This document shows, in pieces, positions 40,301-47,956 of a DNA stretch of 54,025 nt. The DNA is from a virus. The stretch spans positions 1-54,025 of the IMG/VR virus record IMGVR_UViG_3300028840_006481, one strand, 5' to 3'. Within the stretch, counting starts at the first letter, position 1, and each line of letters begins with the position of its first letter. The notes below the pieces were generated by a model. The model was given only the letters and a program-made list of their open reading frames with translations. It ran no database searches and was not told the origin of the DNA. The translations under genes were made by a program, and so were the position numbers.

Positions 40301-41679
40301 GGCCGACGTTTAGGCTTATTTATAGACTTTTTAGGCGTATATTCTTAGGTCTCATTTTGCCTATTGGTGTTCGAGTTTTTAGAACAATAGGTGCTGTGAT
40401 AGAGACAGTTTGGACTCGTGTAATAAGGCCAGTTTTTGAGTTTTGGTGGAATCTTTGGTCTACAATCATGAGTAGTATTTGGAATACTGCACGACGTACT
40501 TTTAATATTATCAGGGATTATATATCAGAAAAGATTGAACAGGCTGCATATGCGTTTCGGATATTGGCAGCTACATGGAATGAAACTAAAACTGTATTGG
40601 CATCTGGTTTTAGATTAATTGCTGCTGAACTTAATCGATATATCATTGTTCCATTTTTGAGGGTTAGGAACACCATGGGGGCTCTTGCCGAAACGATGCA
40701 TACAGCTTTCTTGCGAGTCAAATTGGCTATTGTTGGACTTTTCGCGACTATGCTTGAAAATATTCAATCTATTTTTAGTGCATTAGGTACTATTGGTAGA
40801 CCTTTGGCTAGAGCTATGGAAGGTCCTCTTGAGTCTGTACGCGGAACGATGTCTGATATTAACAGAGATATTTCTGATGTTCAAAGGCGTGGCAGGACGG
40901 CACGACAAGAAAATGAACGACGGATAGAACAGGCAAACGCAAGATCAGAAGAAGCGCGACGAGAATTCCAAGAAGCTGAGGCAGCGAGACAGCAGGCCGT
41001 TCAGCGAGCTGCGATGGAGGAGGCTCAGAGGAGGGCTGCCAGACGTACAGCGAGAAGAGCAGAGAGAGAAGCAGTTGCTCCGACGCGAGAACCTAGAAGA
41101 GTGCCAGGACGAGCTCCTACACCGACTCGAGAACCAAGACATTTAACAAGGCAAGAAATGAATCGTTTTGCAATGAATCTTATGCAGGAAAGTGAGCGTG
41201 GCCTTCGTCGAGAAGAAAGAAGACAGCTTGCAGCGATACTGACTGAGATGGAATCTAGAGGGATGACTCTGACTGAAGAACAAGTGGCTAGGGCGGCTTC
41301 TCTGCTTGAAGGAACTCGTGGAGCCGAGAGAAGAGAGGCTTTATTAGCGATAGGAACAGGTTTAGGTGAAATGGTAATGAGAAGAGCAGCAGAGGAAGGT
41401 GAAGGTCGTCCTGTGCTTGCTGAGCCTTCTGTTCCAACTCCAGAAGAAGACGAAAGAAGGGCTCGAAGGACTGCTACGAGAAGAGAAGGTGCTGTTGCTG
41501 GCGAGCAACGAAGGGAGGCTGAAGAGCTTGCACGTGAGATTATGATTCAAGGATTCAGTGGTCAGGCTAAACGTGACATGACTGAAGCCATGAGAGCGGC
41601 GATGCCTAGACCTATAACTCGCAGACGAGAAGCCATGATTCCAACACCGCCAGGGAATGGTAATCAGTATCAAAGGTGA
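37312..41679 (+). CDS. Tape measure protein (1455 aa)
   Basis: By far the longest gene. The N-terminal ~400 residues are helical (MENMSRSVREVGEESTGVQR, SFDLGVGAEDMLAYATTVAR) with tape-measure-like heptads. Residues ~480-740 and ~960-1120 hold many hydrophobic segments that may insert into the host membrane. The C-terminal ~300 residues are Arg/Glu-rich coiled-coil (ARSEEARREFQEAEAARQQA). It sets tail length and leaves the tail on ejection. It follows the chaperone genes, as usual. At roughly 1.5 A per residue the tail would be about 200 nm long (rule of thumb). Confidence 0.88.
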   Translation: MAAGIGRTLGLGFIFGAKDDGAIRMTEDIGEGMENMSRSVREVGEESTGVQRLGNFINALNLAQLTRVGSALEGLAERAGALSGEISSTSLESHGAQFAQEYRQATAGLGEYRAEVDTVRGQISSLSFDLGVGAEDMLAYATTVARTGRSIDDFGLSMRAVAGSIQANILSGEQLANVMTSLSEGYGLGAEGAVGIIDTITTLGTQFGVGTEAVSAMPDILEAVDQAAARFPSIGENVDVAIESITRLGLAQQRHLGGTFQDNLQGAITVFNELAATRREMQGLISGLSSEFPELAERIAQTTGDVGMSLEAIMQDPVRFASVMTDVFDGMDQNSVAADRLREGLERMSPRFMFLVQGTDDARAALQEATRDAGDTRDAFSNMASGAAGSTRTFAESMELVEERFRAGLDRMARRHYPNFERRVITRQRRAFDNLTGTINRYADERTGPFGAALRSMLALRRGGVMGLTIALEEELGQAFPGLSRQISRFLPMLDGIGEGLFEVVGQVGPFMMGMSAMGIRLPAIGRLLRFAFNPLTLIAGGIYLLVRYWDQLNPLLERGAEYFRQLGTRMLHWTTKIDWEKLGEDVVEGVLSVFRSLAGIGEETELSGMARNIADGFRDMFSAVTRIVGGMARGMWNRIIEWIMEPPDVESQVRRAGAAAGVTIGGVFGVAMLSPLRRTILRSLGRMFSGFGRILTGGRALGGGALRVMLRRLPYIGAIIGVLFDLPDIIASFRTEGIVSGFRELFRSIVNGLLLGIPGILEGWTGTDITGSIFDFLMNLLNIEEIVGYFRSGDILRGIIEAIYSIGPMGITRMLMERVIGEDVVNAYLDGITGLLETWGGVIRDTFNQWLGYVSPLWDEWMNVFREVGGVIGELWDDTLKPLLEEILGFSLDVEGVGGMFGTAEEGAQGFGNMIRGVMDWLMPKIQWLHRRAMPLVVAGIRAWADHIRMVARVIRFLWRIGARVFPYIVSAVELIVNNFRFWGSVISWLWTNVTRPTFRLIYRLFRRIFLGLILPIGVRVFRTIGAVIETVWTRVIRPVFEFWWNLWSTIMSSIWNTARRTFNIIRDYISEKIEQAAYAFRILAATWNETKTVLASGFRLIAAELNRYIIVPFLRVRNTMGALAETMHTAFLRVKLAIVGLFATMLENIQSIFSALGTIGRPLARAMEGPLESVRGTMSDINRDISDVQRRGRTARQENERRIEQANARSEEARREFQEAEAARQQAVQRAAMEEAQRRAARRTARRAEREAVAPTREPRRVPGRAPTPTREPRHLTRQEMNRFAMNLMQESERGLRREERRQLAAILTEMESRGMTLTEEQVARAASLLEGTRGAERREALLAIGTGLGEMVMRRAAEEGEGRPVLAEPSVPTPEEDERRARRTATRREGAVAGEQRREAEELAREIMIQGFSGQAKRDMTEAMRAAMPRPITRRREAMIPTPPGNGNQYQR

Positions 41680-41688
41680 GGCTAATTA

Positions 41689-42018
41689 ATGACTATTAGA
41701 TTAAGAGAAACTTCTCGTTTGAGAAACGCTAAACTTTACACCATTGGTGGGGTTGAGTGTTGGGGAATGCCTGAGTATCCAGCAGTCGATCCGTCGCCAG
41801 ATGACATTTTTTATACTGTTGCGAGAAAAGACAGAATAGATTTGTTGTCGTACAGATTTTACAACTCGGCTGAACTGTGGTGGGTTATCGCTCTTGCTAA
41901 CGATTTTCGGCTGCTGCCAAATGATTTACAGGAAAACATGAGACTTCGAGTGCCGTCTCCAAGTCGTGTTTACACCGTAATTTTGAAAAGGGTAACTCAA
42001 GGAGAAGAAGGACTATAA
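41689..42018 (+). CDS. LysM/gp53-like baseplate protein (109 aa)
   Basis: DIFYTVARKDRIDLLSYRFY, then NSAELWWVIALANDFRLLPN and LRVPSPSRVY is the LysM-like pattern of small baseplate/tail proteins of the T4 gp53 type. These sit between tube and hub. It is followed with one-base overlap by the hub gene. Confidence 0.75.
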   Translation: MTIRLRETSRLRNAKLYTIGGVECWGMPEYPAVDPSPDDIFYTVARKDRIDLLSYRFYNSAELWWVIALANDFRLLPNDLQENMRLRVPSPSRVYTVILKRVTQGEEGL

Positions 42019-43409
42019 TGACGAGTGTTCTTGATCCTTCTGGCTTTCAGATAGCTGTCGTTGTTAGGACAGGTGGGAGTCGTTTTCCGTTATGGATCGG
42101 AGGCGCCATTGGTGCTGGCAGAACAATCTATCAAAGCGATGATTCTAATGATGCTCTTTACGAAGATTTACCAATTGTAGAATCTATACAGGTAGACATT
42201 GGTATGGGGCTTATTGGCAAGGTGTCGGTTGAAATTGCTGCAACTTATGATTTAGGACTCAAACTTCTTGAAAGTGCTCTTTTTGCGATTGGTACAGCTA
42301 TTGATGTTCAAATTGGATATCCTCGGACAGGTAAGTTTTTACCATGGTTTTCAACTATGGCCTCGAAGCCTTCGATCAGTATAAGTCCAGATGAAGGGCT
42401 CACAGCAACGCTCAATGGCGAGGGCGGTGCTTTCGCGGCTGAGCGTGGTACTTCGTCTGAAACTTTCAATGGCTCATATGCTGAAATTATCAATACAATT
42501 GCAGGTCAAGAATCGAATCGATGGGAGGTGGATATTCCATCAAGTTCTGGCAACGAAGATCCACTGTACGTTAGCAGAGAAGGTGTGTCGCAGAACAATC
42601 GGACGGATTGGATGTTTGTGCAACATCTCTGCCGGCTAGCGAATTGCGATACCTGGATTACGCCGCACCCAACAGTAAAAGGTGCCAACCTGCTTCGTGT
42701 AAGACGTCGTTCTGAAGCCATGGCTGACAAGCCGAGGTACACATTTGTTTCTCGTGGAAGAATGGATTTTATTAATTCTTTTCCGATTTTTTCTTTTGAA
42801 TCTTCGGCTGAGGGTGTTTGGTTGCCTCCTGGAGCTCGTGAAGTTCGGACGGCTGATATAAACATTATCACAAGAGAAACGCCTCCTGAGATTGTTGTAA
42901 GACCAGAAGAAACAGACGTTCCAACTATGCCAGGAGACACTACTGTTGGGCCAGGGGCAGAGGAAGAAGAAGGGGCAACTCGTGCGGCTGAGGCAACCCC
43001 AAGAGATGCAAGGGGTACTGCTGGTATTCGTGTCGTTCAGCCAGCACATGCTCCCGAGTCTCAGCGTGAGTCATTGGTCTCTCTTGCCACAGAGCGTCGT
43101 CAGCAAGGTGGTCTCAATGCAAATTTTACTACTATTGGGATTCCAGATCTGTTTCCTGGGGAGGTAATTAGACTCGAGGGGCTTGGTATTTTTAGTGGGA
43201 ATTATTGTGTTGAAAGCGTTTCTCATAGTGGTTCTCCTGGAGAATGGACTATGACTATAAAATTACTTGGTGATGGTATAGATTCAAGAGGATTGGATAC
43301 GGCTATTTCTCAAAGATGGGAGCGATTCAATCAGGAATCTGCGCCAGAACAGCAGGAAGCAGAAGGAAGGGGTTCAACGAATGTTGAGCCTACTCCTGCT
43401 GAAGAGTAA
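42018..43409 (+). CDS. Baseplate hub protein (gpD/gp27-like, 463 aa)
   Basis: It has the late-control D/hub pattern: beta barrels around residues 50-140 (VESIQVDIGMGLIGKVSVEI), an internal SYAEIINTIAGQESNRWEVD segment, QHLCRLANCDTWITPHPTVK, and a C-terminal barrel (FTTIGIPDLFPGEVIRLEGL; GNYCVESVSHSG). Residues ~300-345 are a flexible linker rich in P, E and A. Hub trimers hold the spike and the end of the tube. Neighbours (LysM protein before, spike after) agree. Confidence 0.75.
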   Translation: MTSVLDPSGFQIAVVVRTGGSRFPLWIGGAIGAGRTIYQSDDSNDALYEDLPIVESIQVDIGMGLIGKVSVEIAATYDLGLKLLESALFAIGTAIDVQIGYPRTGKFLPWFSTMASKPSISISPDEGLTATLNGEGGAFAAERGTSSETFNGSYAEIINTIAGQESNRWEVDIPSSSGNEDPLYVSREGVSQNNRTDWMFVQHLCRLANCDTWITPHPTVKGANLLRVRRRSEAMADKPRYTFVSRGRMDFINSFPIFSFESSAEGVWLPPGAREVRTADINIITRETPPEIVVRPEETDVPTMPGDTTVGPGAEEEEGATRAAEATPRDARGTAGIRVVQPAHAPESQRESLVSLATERRQQGGLNANFTTIGIPDLFPGEVIRLEGLGIFSGNYCVESVSHSGSPGEWTMTIKLLGDGIDSRGLDTAISQRWERFNQESAPEQQEAEGRGSTNVEPTPAEE

Positions 43410-43414
43410 GACAG

Positions 43415-44185
43415 ATGGTTTTTCGTCGTAGAGCAGCAGGATCTCCAGCATATAGTGCGACGGGGTTTGCTCGTTTTTATGATGACATTGTGACTCGTGG
43501 GCTTGAAATCATTGGTCTTTATTATGGGAGTTATAGGGCTGAAGTTGTAAACAATGAAGACCCGGACCAGTCTGGACAACCAGATCCTTATGGGCGACTC
43601 AAAGTAGTCATTCCTGCGGTTGATGGTGATTCTCGACTTACTGAAAGGACAGCATGGCCAATAGTGCCGATAGCTGGTCCTGGGTATGGATTTAAGAGCT
43701 TGCCACCGGTTGGTGGTTATGTCTGGGTTGAGTTCGAGCGTGGACGCCTAGACCTTCCAATATGGAAGGGTGGATGGTTTGGTGATGGTGATATTCCTGA
43801 CGATCTCAAACCAGTTGAAGCTCACGGTTGGTTTACACCAGCGGGACATCAAATTTTGATGGATGAACAGTCTGGTTCTGAGTTTATCAGGATCAAACAT
43901 AAAAATGGAGAAACGATGATCGAGATGGATTCTCAGGGAGCCATCTTTATCACAAACAAAAGTGGTCAGAAGGTAAATATTGGCGACGGTGCTGATACAG
44001 CAAATGAGCCTGCATTGTTGGGTACGACGACCAAGGATTTAATTGGTCAAATTATCGATGCAATTATGGCACTTACTGTTCCGACAGGTGTTGGTCCCTC
44101 GGGGACGCCAGTTAATGCGGCACAGTTTGCAGCGGTTAAGGCGCAGCTTCAGACAGCGTTGTCGCAAACTGTAAACGTGAAGTGA
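43415..44185 (+). CDS. Baseplate spike protein with OB fold (gp5/gpV-like, 256 aa)
   Basis: Residues ~40-130 carry the gpV/gp5 OB-fold pattern: YRAEVVNNEDPDQSGQPDPY, GRLKVVIPAVDGDSRLTERT and KSLPPVGGYVWVEFERGRLD. Residues 145-200 (GHQILMDEQSGSEFIRIKHK, GETMIEMDSQGAIFITN) are a short beta-helix needle. The end is helical. No lysozyme domain, unlike T4 gp5. The spike pierces the outer membrane or cell wall. Confidence 0.82.
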   Translation: MVFRRRAAGSPAYSATGFARFYDDIVTRGLEIIGLYYGSYRAEVVNNEDPDQSGQPDPYGRLKVVIPAVDGDSRLTERTAWPIVPIAGPGYGFKSLPPVGGYVWVEFERGRLDLPIWKGGWFGDGDIPDDLKPVEAHGWFTPAGHQILMDEQSGSEFIRIKHKNGETMIEMDSQGAIFITNKSGQKVNIGDGADTANEPALLGTTTKDLIGQIIDAIMALTVPTGVGPSGTPVNAAQFAAVKAQLQTALSQTVNVK

Positions 44186-44188
44186 GAG

Positions 44189-44219
44189 AAAAGCCCGTTC
44201 CTTTTGGGAACAGGCTTTT
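44189..44219 (+). terminator. Rho-independent terminator after the spike gene
   Basis: AAAAGCC (44189-44195) pairs with GGCTTTT (44213-44219), and inside GTTCC (44197-44201) pairs with GGAAC (44207-44211), with one mismatch between. The T-run is part of the stem end. The next gene's SD follows directly, so readthrough is probably partial. Confidence 0.75.
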
Positions 44220-44228
44220 ATTGAAGGC

Positions 44229-44810
44229 ATGGCACTTGATAGATCTAAATTTAGCAGAGCTCTGATGAGTTTTTTTGGAACTCCTGATAGTATTTCTTCG
44301 GCAGCAGTGGGTGAGGTTCGGTGGGCAGATGCATATCACCTTTACGCTTCTGATGCCGAAGATATTAGTGGTGATGGCGTGGTAAGTGCTAATCGTCGAA
44401 AATTCTTAGAGATACTTGATTTTGGCGGAAAAAAGACGGCTGCTGAGACTGCTCAGAATTTTGATCGAGCTTTTATTGCTTATTGGACAGGTGCTGTGTT
44501 TGGTGTTGGAAGCTTAATAGTGACGCCTCCTATTCAATGCCCTGACGTCAACCCAGGAGGATCAGGGGTATGGGCGTCTGAAACGACGAGTGTGGTTGTG
44601 GCTGTAACCCAAAATATTTTGGCTAGATTGCTTCGACCAATATTTGAGCGTTCGAATGAGTCTGATACGGCTTATTCGAAAGCACAGGAGATAGCACAGG
44701 CATTTCATGAAGCAACGACGACAGCGGTGTTCGTTTTGATTACTGGGCTTGATACGACACCAGGGCCAACAGGGCCGCTGCCGATCACGAATACCTGTAC
44801 TATTAATTAG
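44229..44810 (+). CDS. Hypothetical baseplate-region protein (193 aa)
   Basis: Helical first half (RSKFSRALMSFFGTPDSISS; NFDRAFIAYWTGAVFGVGS), then a SETTSVVVAVTQNILARLLR helix and a C-terminal hydrophobic strand. I recall similar proteins beside gp25 in other myophages, but with no known role. It is the first gene after the terminator. Confidence 0.6.
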   Translation: MALDRSKFSRALMSFFGTPDSISSAAVGEVRWADAYHLYASDAEDISGDGVVSANRRKFLEILDFGGKKTAAETAQNFDRAFIAYWTGAVFGVGSLIVTPPIQCPDVNPGGSGVWASETTSVVVAVTQNILARLLRPIFERSNESDTAYSKAQEIAQAFHEATTTAVFVLITGLDTTPGPTGPLPITNTCTIN

Positions 44811-44822
44811 AGTGGTGAGATA

Positions 44823-45206
44823 ATGACGATTAGAGGCATCGCTTTTCCTTTTAGAAAAGGATCAACCTCTTTTCCCGTAAAGGTTGAAGATAATGATGTG
44901 ATCCGAGATAACATTACGCGAATCCTTCAGACAATGAAAGGGGATCGTGTGATGCGTCCGACATCTGGTAGTAATACTTGGGCTTTTGTTTTTGAGAACA
45001 CGGGGTCTGTGCTCAATGCTCGGATGGATCATGAAGTCAGAAGGGCGATTGCTGTTGGCGAGCCACGAGCGAATGTATTGAATGTAGGAGTAAGCGAAGA
45101 AGAAAGAGAGGATGGCGGTCGAAATGTTATTGTTCATTTGGTTTACATGGCAAGACTTGATATTCAAGAGCTGCAAGTGTCTTTCTCTCAACCGACGGGT
45201 GGATAA
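44823..45206 (+). CDS. Baseplate wedge protein (T4 gp25-like, 127 aa)
   Basis: IAFPFRKGSTSFPVKVEDND, then VIRDNITRILQTMKGDRVMR and the EPRANVLNV segment are the gp25/GpW family pattern (PF04965). The protein has a lysozyme-like fold without activity, joins the wedge to the sheath and starts sheath assembly. The following wedge gene agrees. Confidence 0.88.
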   Translation: MTIRGIAFPFRKGSTSFPVKVEDNDVIRDNITRILQTMKGDRVMRPTSGSNTWAFVFENTGSVLNARMDHEVRRAIAVGEPRANVLNVGVSEEEREDGGRNVIVHLVYMARLDIQELQVSFSQPTGG

Positions 45207-45226
45207 ATGATTTGGAGGCATAGCTA

Positions 45227-47353
45227 ATGACTGAGCCGCTTGCTATTGAGTCGCCTCAAGCGAACATTAATCGCGCAAGATTTGCTGGAAAAGATTTTTT
45301 CACATTTGTTGATGATCTGATTGCAAGAATTCAGTTGCTTTTTGTAAATGAATTCAATGATTTTGTAACAAGTGGCACCGGTCAGATGCTTATCGATATA
45401 GTATCGTGGGCATGTGAGACATTGAGTTTTTACATTGATCGCCAGGCTGCTGAGAGTTATCTTGAGACGGCAAAATTAAGACGATCAATCAATCGTCTTT
45501 GTCGCCAACTTGGTTACAAAATGGCTCCGGCGACTGCTGCCTCTGCTGATCTCAGTGTAAATCTTAAGGAAGTTTGGTCTTTTGATGTAAAGGTTCCTGT
45601 TGGTTTTCAGTTTCAGGGGCCGAACGAATTGACTTTTGAGGCTACAGAAGAAGTAACTTTTCCAGCAGGCGAGGGGCCGACGAGTCCGTCAAGAACTGTT
45701 GCGACTCGTGAGGGTGTTACGAAGATTGAAAAATTCAAAAGTGATGGTGAAAAAAATCAGGTTTTTCGTATTGGTACATCTGAGGGAAAATGGGTTGCCG
45801 AGGGCACTGTATCTGTAACTGTAGCTGGAGCCCCTTGGGTTGAAAGCCGATTTATCACTTATGATGCAACGGATCAGTATGAAATCGATTACAATATGAT
45901 CCCTCCTTTGATTCGGTTCGGCGATACTGCCGCTGGCAATGTTCCTGCTGTTGGTGCTGACATTGTCGTGACTTATGTTGAGACATCTGGCGAAAGTGGT
46001 CTCGTAATGCATGATACCATTCAGGATGTTGTAAGTCCTCTCGTGGTTGCATTCACAGATATCGGGCTCACTATCACGAATCCAGATCCATCGGCTGGCG
46101 GAGCTCCTCCTGAATCGTTGGAATCGGCTCGAAGAAACGCTCCTCTTTATTTTGCAGCTAGAAACGTTGCTGTAGTGCAGTCGGATTATGTTTCTCTTTC
46201 TGAGGCATACACAGATCCTGTAGCTGGTTCAGTAGCAGTGGCTCAGGCTTTTGTAGCACTTGGTGCTGAGGATGATTTAACACTTAAAGAATTATTGGAT
46301 AATATCAGGTTGATCGTTGGTCCTCTTTCGACTGAAATCCAGGGTTATGTTACGCAAGCCGAATCGGATCTTTCAGAGATTTCTGATCTTCGAGACAATG
46401 CTGCGTCAGAGAACAGTGATATTGGAACGGCTTTGACCAATATTGGGACTGCAAAAGATACAGCTATTTTGAGAACAGAGGATGCTCAAGGCGAAAACAT
46501 AAAAATAGAGGGTGATGTATCGGCAGCACTTGCATATATTGGTACGTGGTCGACTGGTTCAACACAAATCCAAGATCCTGAGCTGACGTCAATTCAAAAT
46601 TATCTCAATTCTATCAACACAAAAGCTGGTGCGGCGCAGGGGTATGGTGATGATGCCATTACCCAGCTTGTGAATATTGGCAACGAAAAGGATGACGGTG
46701 ATGTTGCGCAGGCTCAAGTTGCCTCTGATTTGACTGCAATGACCCCTTATATAACAAGCATAGAAACGGAACTCGACAACATCAATACAGCTATTACATC
46801 TGGTTTTGAGACAGCTATCGAAACGGAGCTACAAGACATCTATGATCATGTAGATGGATTTTTAGCTGATACTTGCAAGAGCAATCTTGTGCAAGTTCCT
46901 ATTCTTGCTTATGATGCTGATGGGTTCTATACGGCTCCTCCTATTGCATTAATGCGATCGCTTGAAAGTTACTTGAGAGCTCGCTGTGAAGTAACTCAAG
47001 TGGTCGAAGTTGTTTCCGGTGAGCCTTATCTTGTGGCTGCTGTGATTGAGGGGGTTATTGGTATTATTGAAGGGTATGTTCAGCCTACTGTTCTTTCGAA
47101 TGTCAGAAAATCAATAGGAGATTTGCTCAAGAATCGGCGGTTTGGTAATAGCCTGCGGCTCGGTGATGTATATTCGTCGATTCAACCAGATCCAACAACT
47201 GGAGTGGGTGGAATCGAAGGTGTTGAGTATGCTTCATTCACAATTACAGGTCCAGCAAGTTTTCTTAACGCTAGAGGCAACCTTGTTATCACGAAGGAAT
47301 ACGTGATTACTCTTGGATCGCTCACTCTTACAGGCGAAACGGCGGTGGATTGA
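45227..47353 (+). CDS. Baseplate wedge protein (gp6/GpJ-like, 708 aa)
   Basis: The N-terminus (GTGQMLIDIVSWACETLSFY, then IDRQAAESYLETAKLRRSIN) and the LESARRNAPLYFAARNVAVV segment, then QSDYVSLSEAYTDPVAGSVA match the baseplate J/gp6 family. Residues ~365-545 are an inserted helical stretch with repeats (SDIGTALTNIGTAKDTAILR and relatives) that looks like a coiled-coil. The C-terminal part (RFGNSLRLGDVYSSIQ and on) resumes the family pattern. It makes the wedge ring of the baseplate. Confidence 0.85.
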   Translation: MTEPLAIESPQANINRARFAGKDFFTFVDDLIARIQLLFVNEFNDFVTSGTGQMLIDIVSWACETLSFYIDRQAAESYLETAKLRRSINRLCRQLGYKMAPATAASADLSVNLKEVWSFDVKVPVGFQFQGPNELTFEATEEVTFPAGEGPTSPSRTVATREGVTKIEKFKSDGEKNQVFRIGTSEGKWVAEGTVSVTVAGAPWVESRFITYDATDQYEIDYNMIPPLIRFGDTAAGNVPAVGADIVVTYVETSGESGLVMHDTIQDVVSPLVVAFTDIGLTITNPDPSAGGAPPESLESARRNAPLYFAARNVAVVQSDYVSLSEAYTDPVAGSVAVAQAFVALGAEDDLTLKELLDNIRLIVGPLSTEIQGYVTQAESDLSEISDLRDNAASENSDIGTALTNIGTAKDTAILRTEDAQGENIKIEGDVSAALAYIGTWSTGSTQIQDPELTSIQNYLNSINTKAGAAQGYGDDAITQLVNIGNEKDDGDVAQAQVASDLTAMTPYITSIETELDNINTAITSGFETAIETELQDIYDHVDGFLADTCKSNLVQVPILAYDADGFYTAPPIALMRSLESYLRARCEVTQVVEVVSGEPYLVAAVIEGVIGIIEGYVQPTVLSNVRKSIGDLLKNRRFGNSLRLGDVYSSIQPDPTTGVGGIEGVEYASFTITGPASFLNARGNLVITKEYVITLGSLTLTGETAVD

Positions 47354-47955
47354 TGAAAGTCAAAAGACATATTTTGCTCTATTTTTTTGCAGCTCCTTGG
47401 AATGTGCTTGTTGCATGGCCTATCGTTTTGTTGATTCGGCTGTTATGGGGCAAGGATTTGAAGTGGGAAACTCCTCCGCCGTATAGCCTCAAAAAAGGTG
47501 GTGGCGGTGGTCCATGTTTGACGTGTCAGATTATGTATGGGAGTTTTCCAGTAACTCCTGGGACCTTTCCAAAAGGTTGGTATATTCACAAAAAATCGAA
47601 GCGTCCATGGGGAGGAACAACATTAGGGCATGGTATTTTTTATGGGCCTGATGGGCGTTGTATTTCTGATAGATGGACGAGTGTTCAGGCTCATGAGCAT
47701 GTTCATGTAGAACAATATGAGGTTTCTATGCTTAAGAGCTTCATTGTTGGGATGGTTTCTGGCATCGTTTTGTTTACTCTTGGGCATTTTGTAGCAGCTA
47801 TTGCGACTTTTCTTGGTATTTGGGCTACTGGTTATCTTATGATGGGTGTAGCAGGTTGGCTGACAGCCTTGCTGCGAGGCGAAGAAGCGTATTGGGGGTC
47901 AACCCATGAAGAGAGCGCAAGAAGCCAGGATAAGCATTTGAGCGAGGTAAAGTAG
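47353..47955 (+). CDS. Membrane protein with HExxH metal-binding motif (200 aa)
   Basis: The ATG at 47353 overlaps the previous stop (TGATG). Residues ~7-32 are a membrane segment. Then comes a Gly-rich linker with a CLTC pair (55-58) and VQAHEHVHVEQYE with H114-E115-x-x-H118, the zinc-peptidase motif. Residues ~127-172 hold one or two more membrane segments. The HEHVHVEQ form is known to me from small membrane proteins of unknown role in phages and bacteria. Enzyme activity is not proven. Confidence 0.65.
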   Translation: MKVKRHILLYFFAAPWNVLVAWPIVLLIRLLWGKDLKWETPPPYSLKKGGGGGPCLTCQIMYGSFPVTPGTFPKGWYIHKKSKRPWGGTTLGHGIFYGPDGRCISDRWTSVQAHEHVHVEQYEVSMLKSFIVGMVSGIVLFTLGHFVAAIATFLGIWATGYLMMGVAGWLTALLRGEEAYWGSTHEESARSQDKHLSEVK

Positions 47956-47956
47956 C

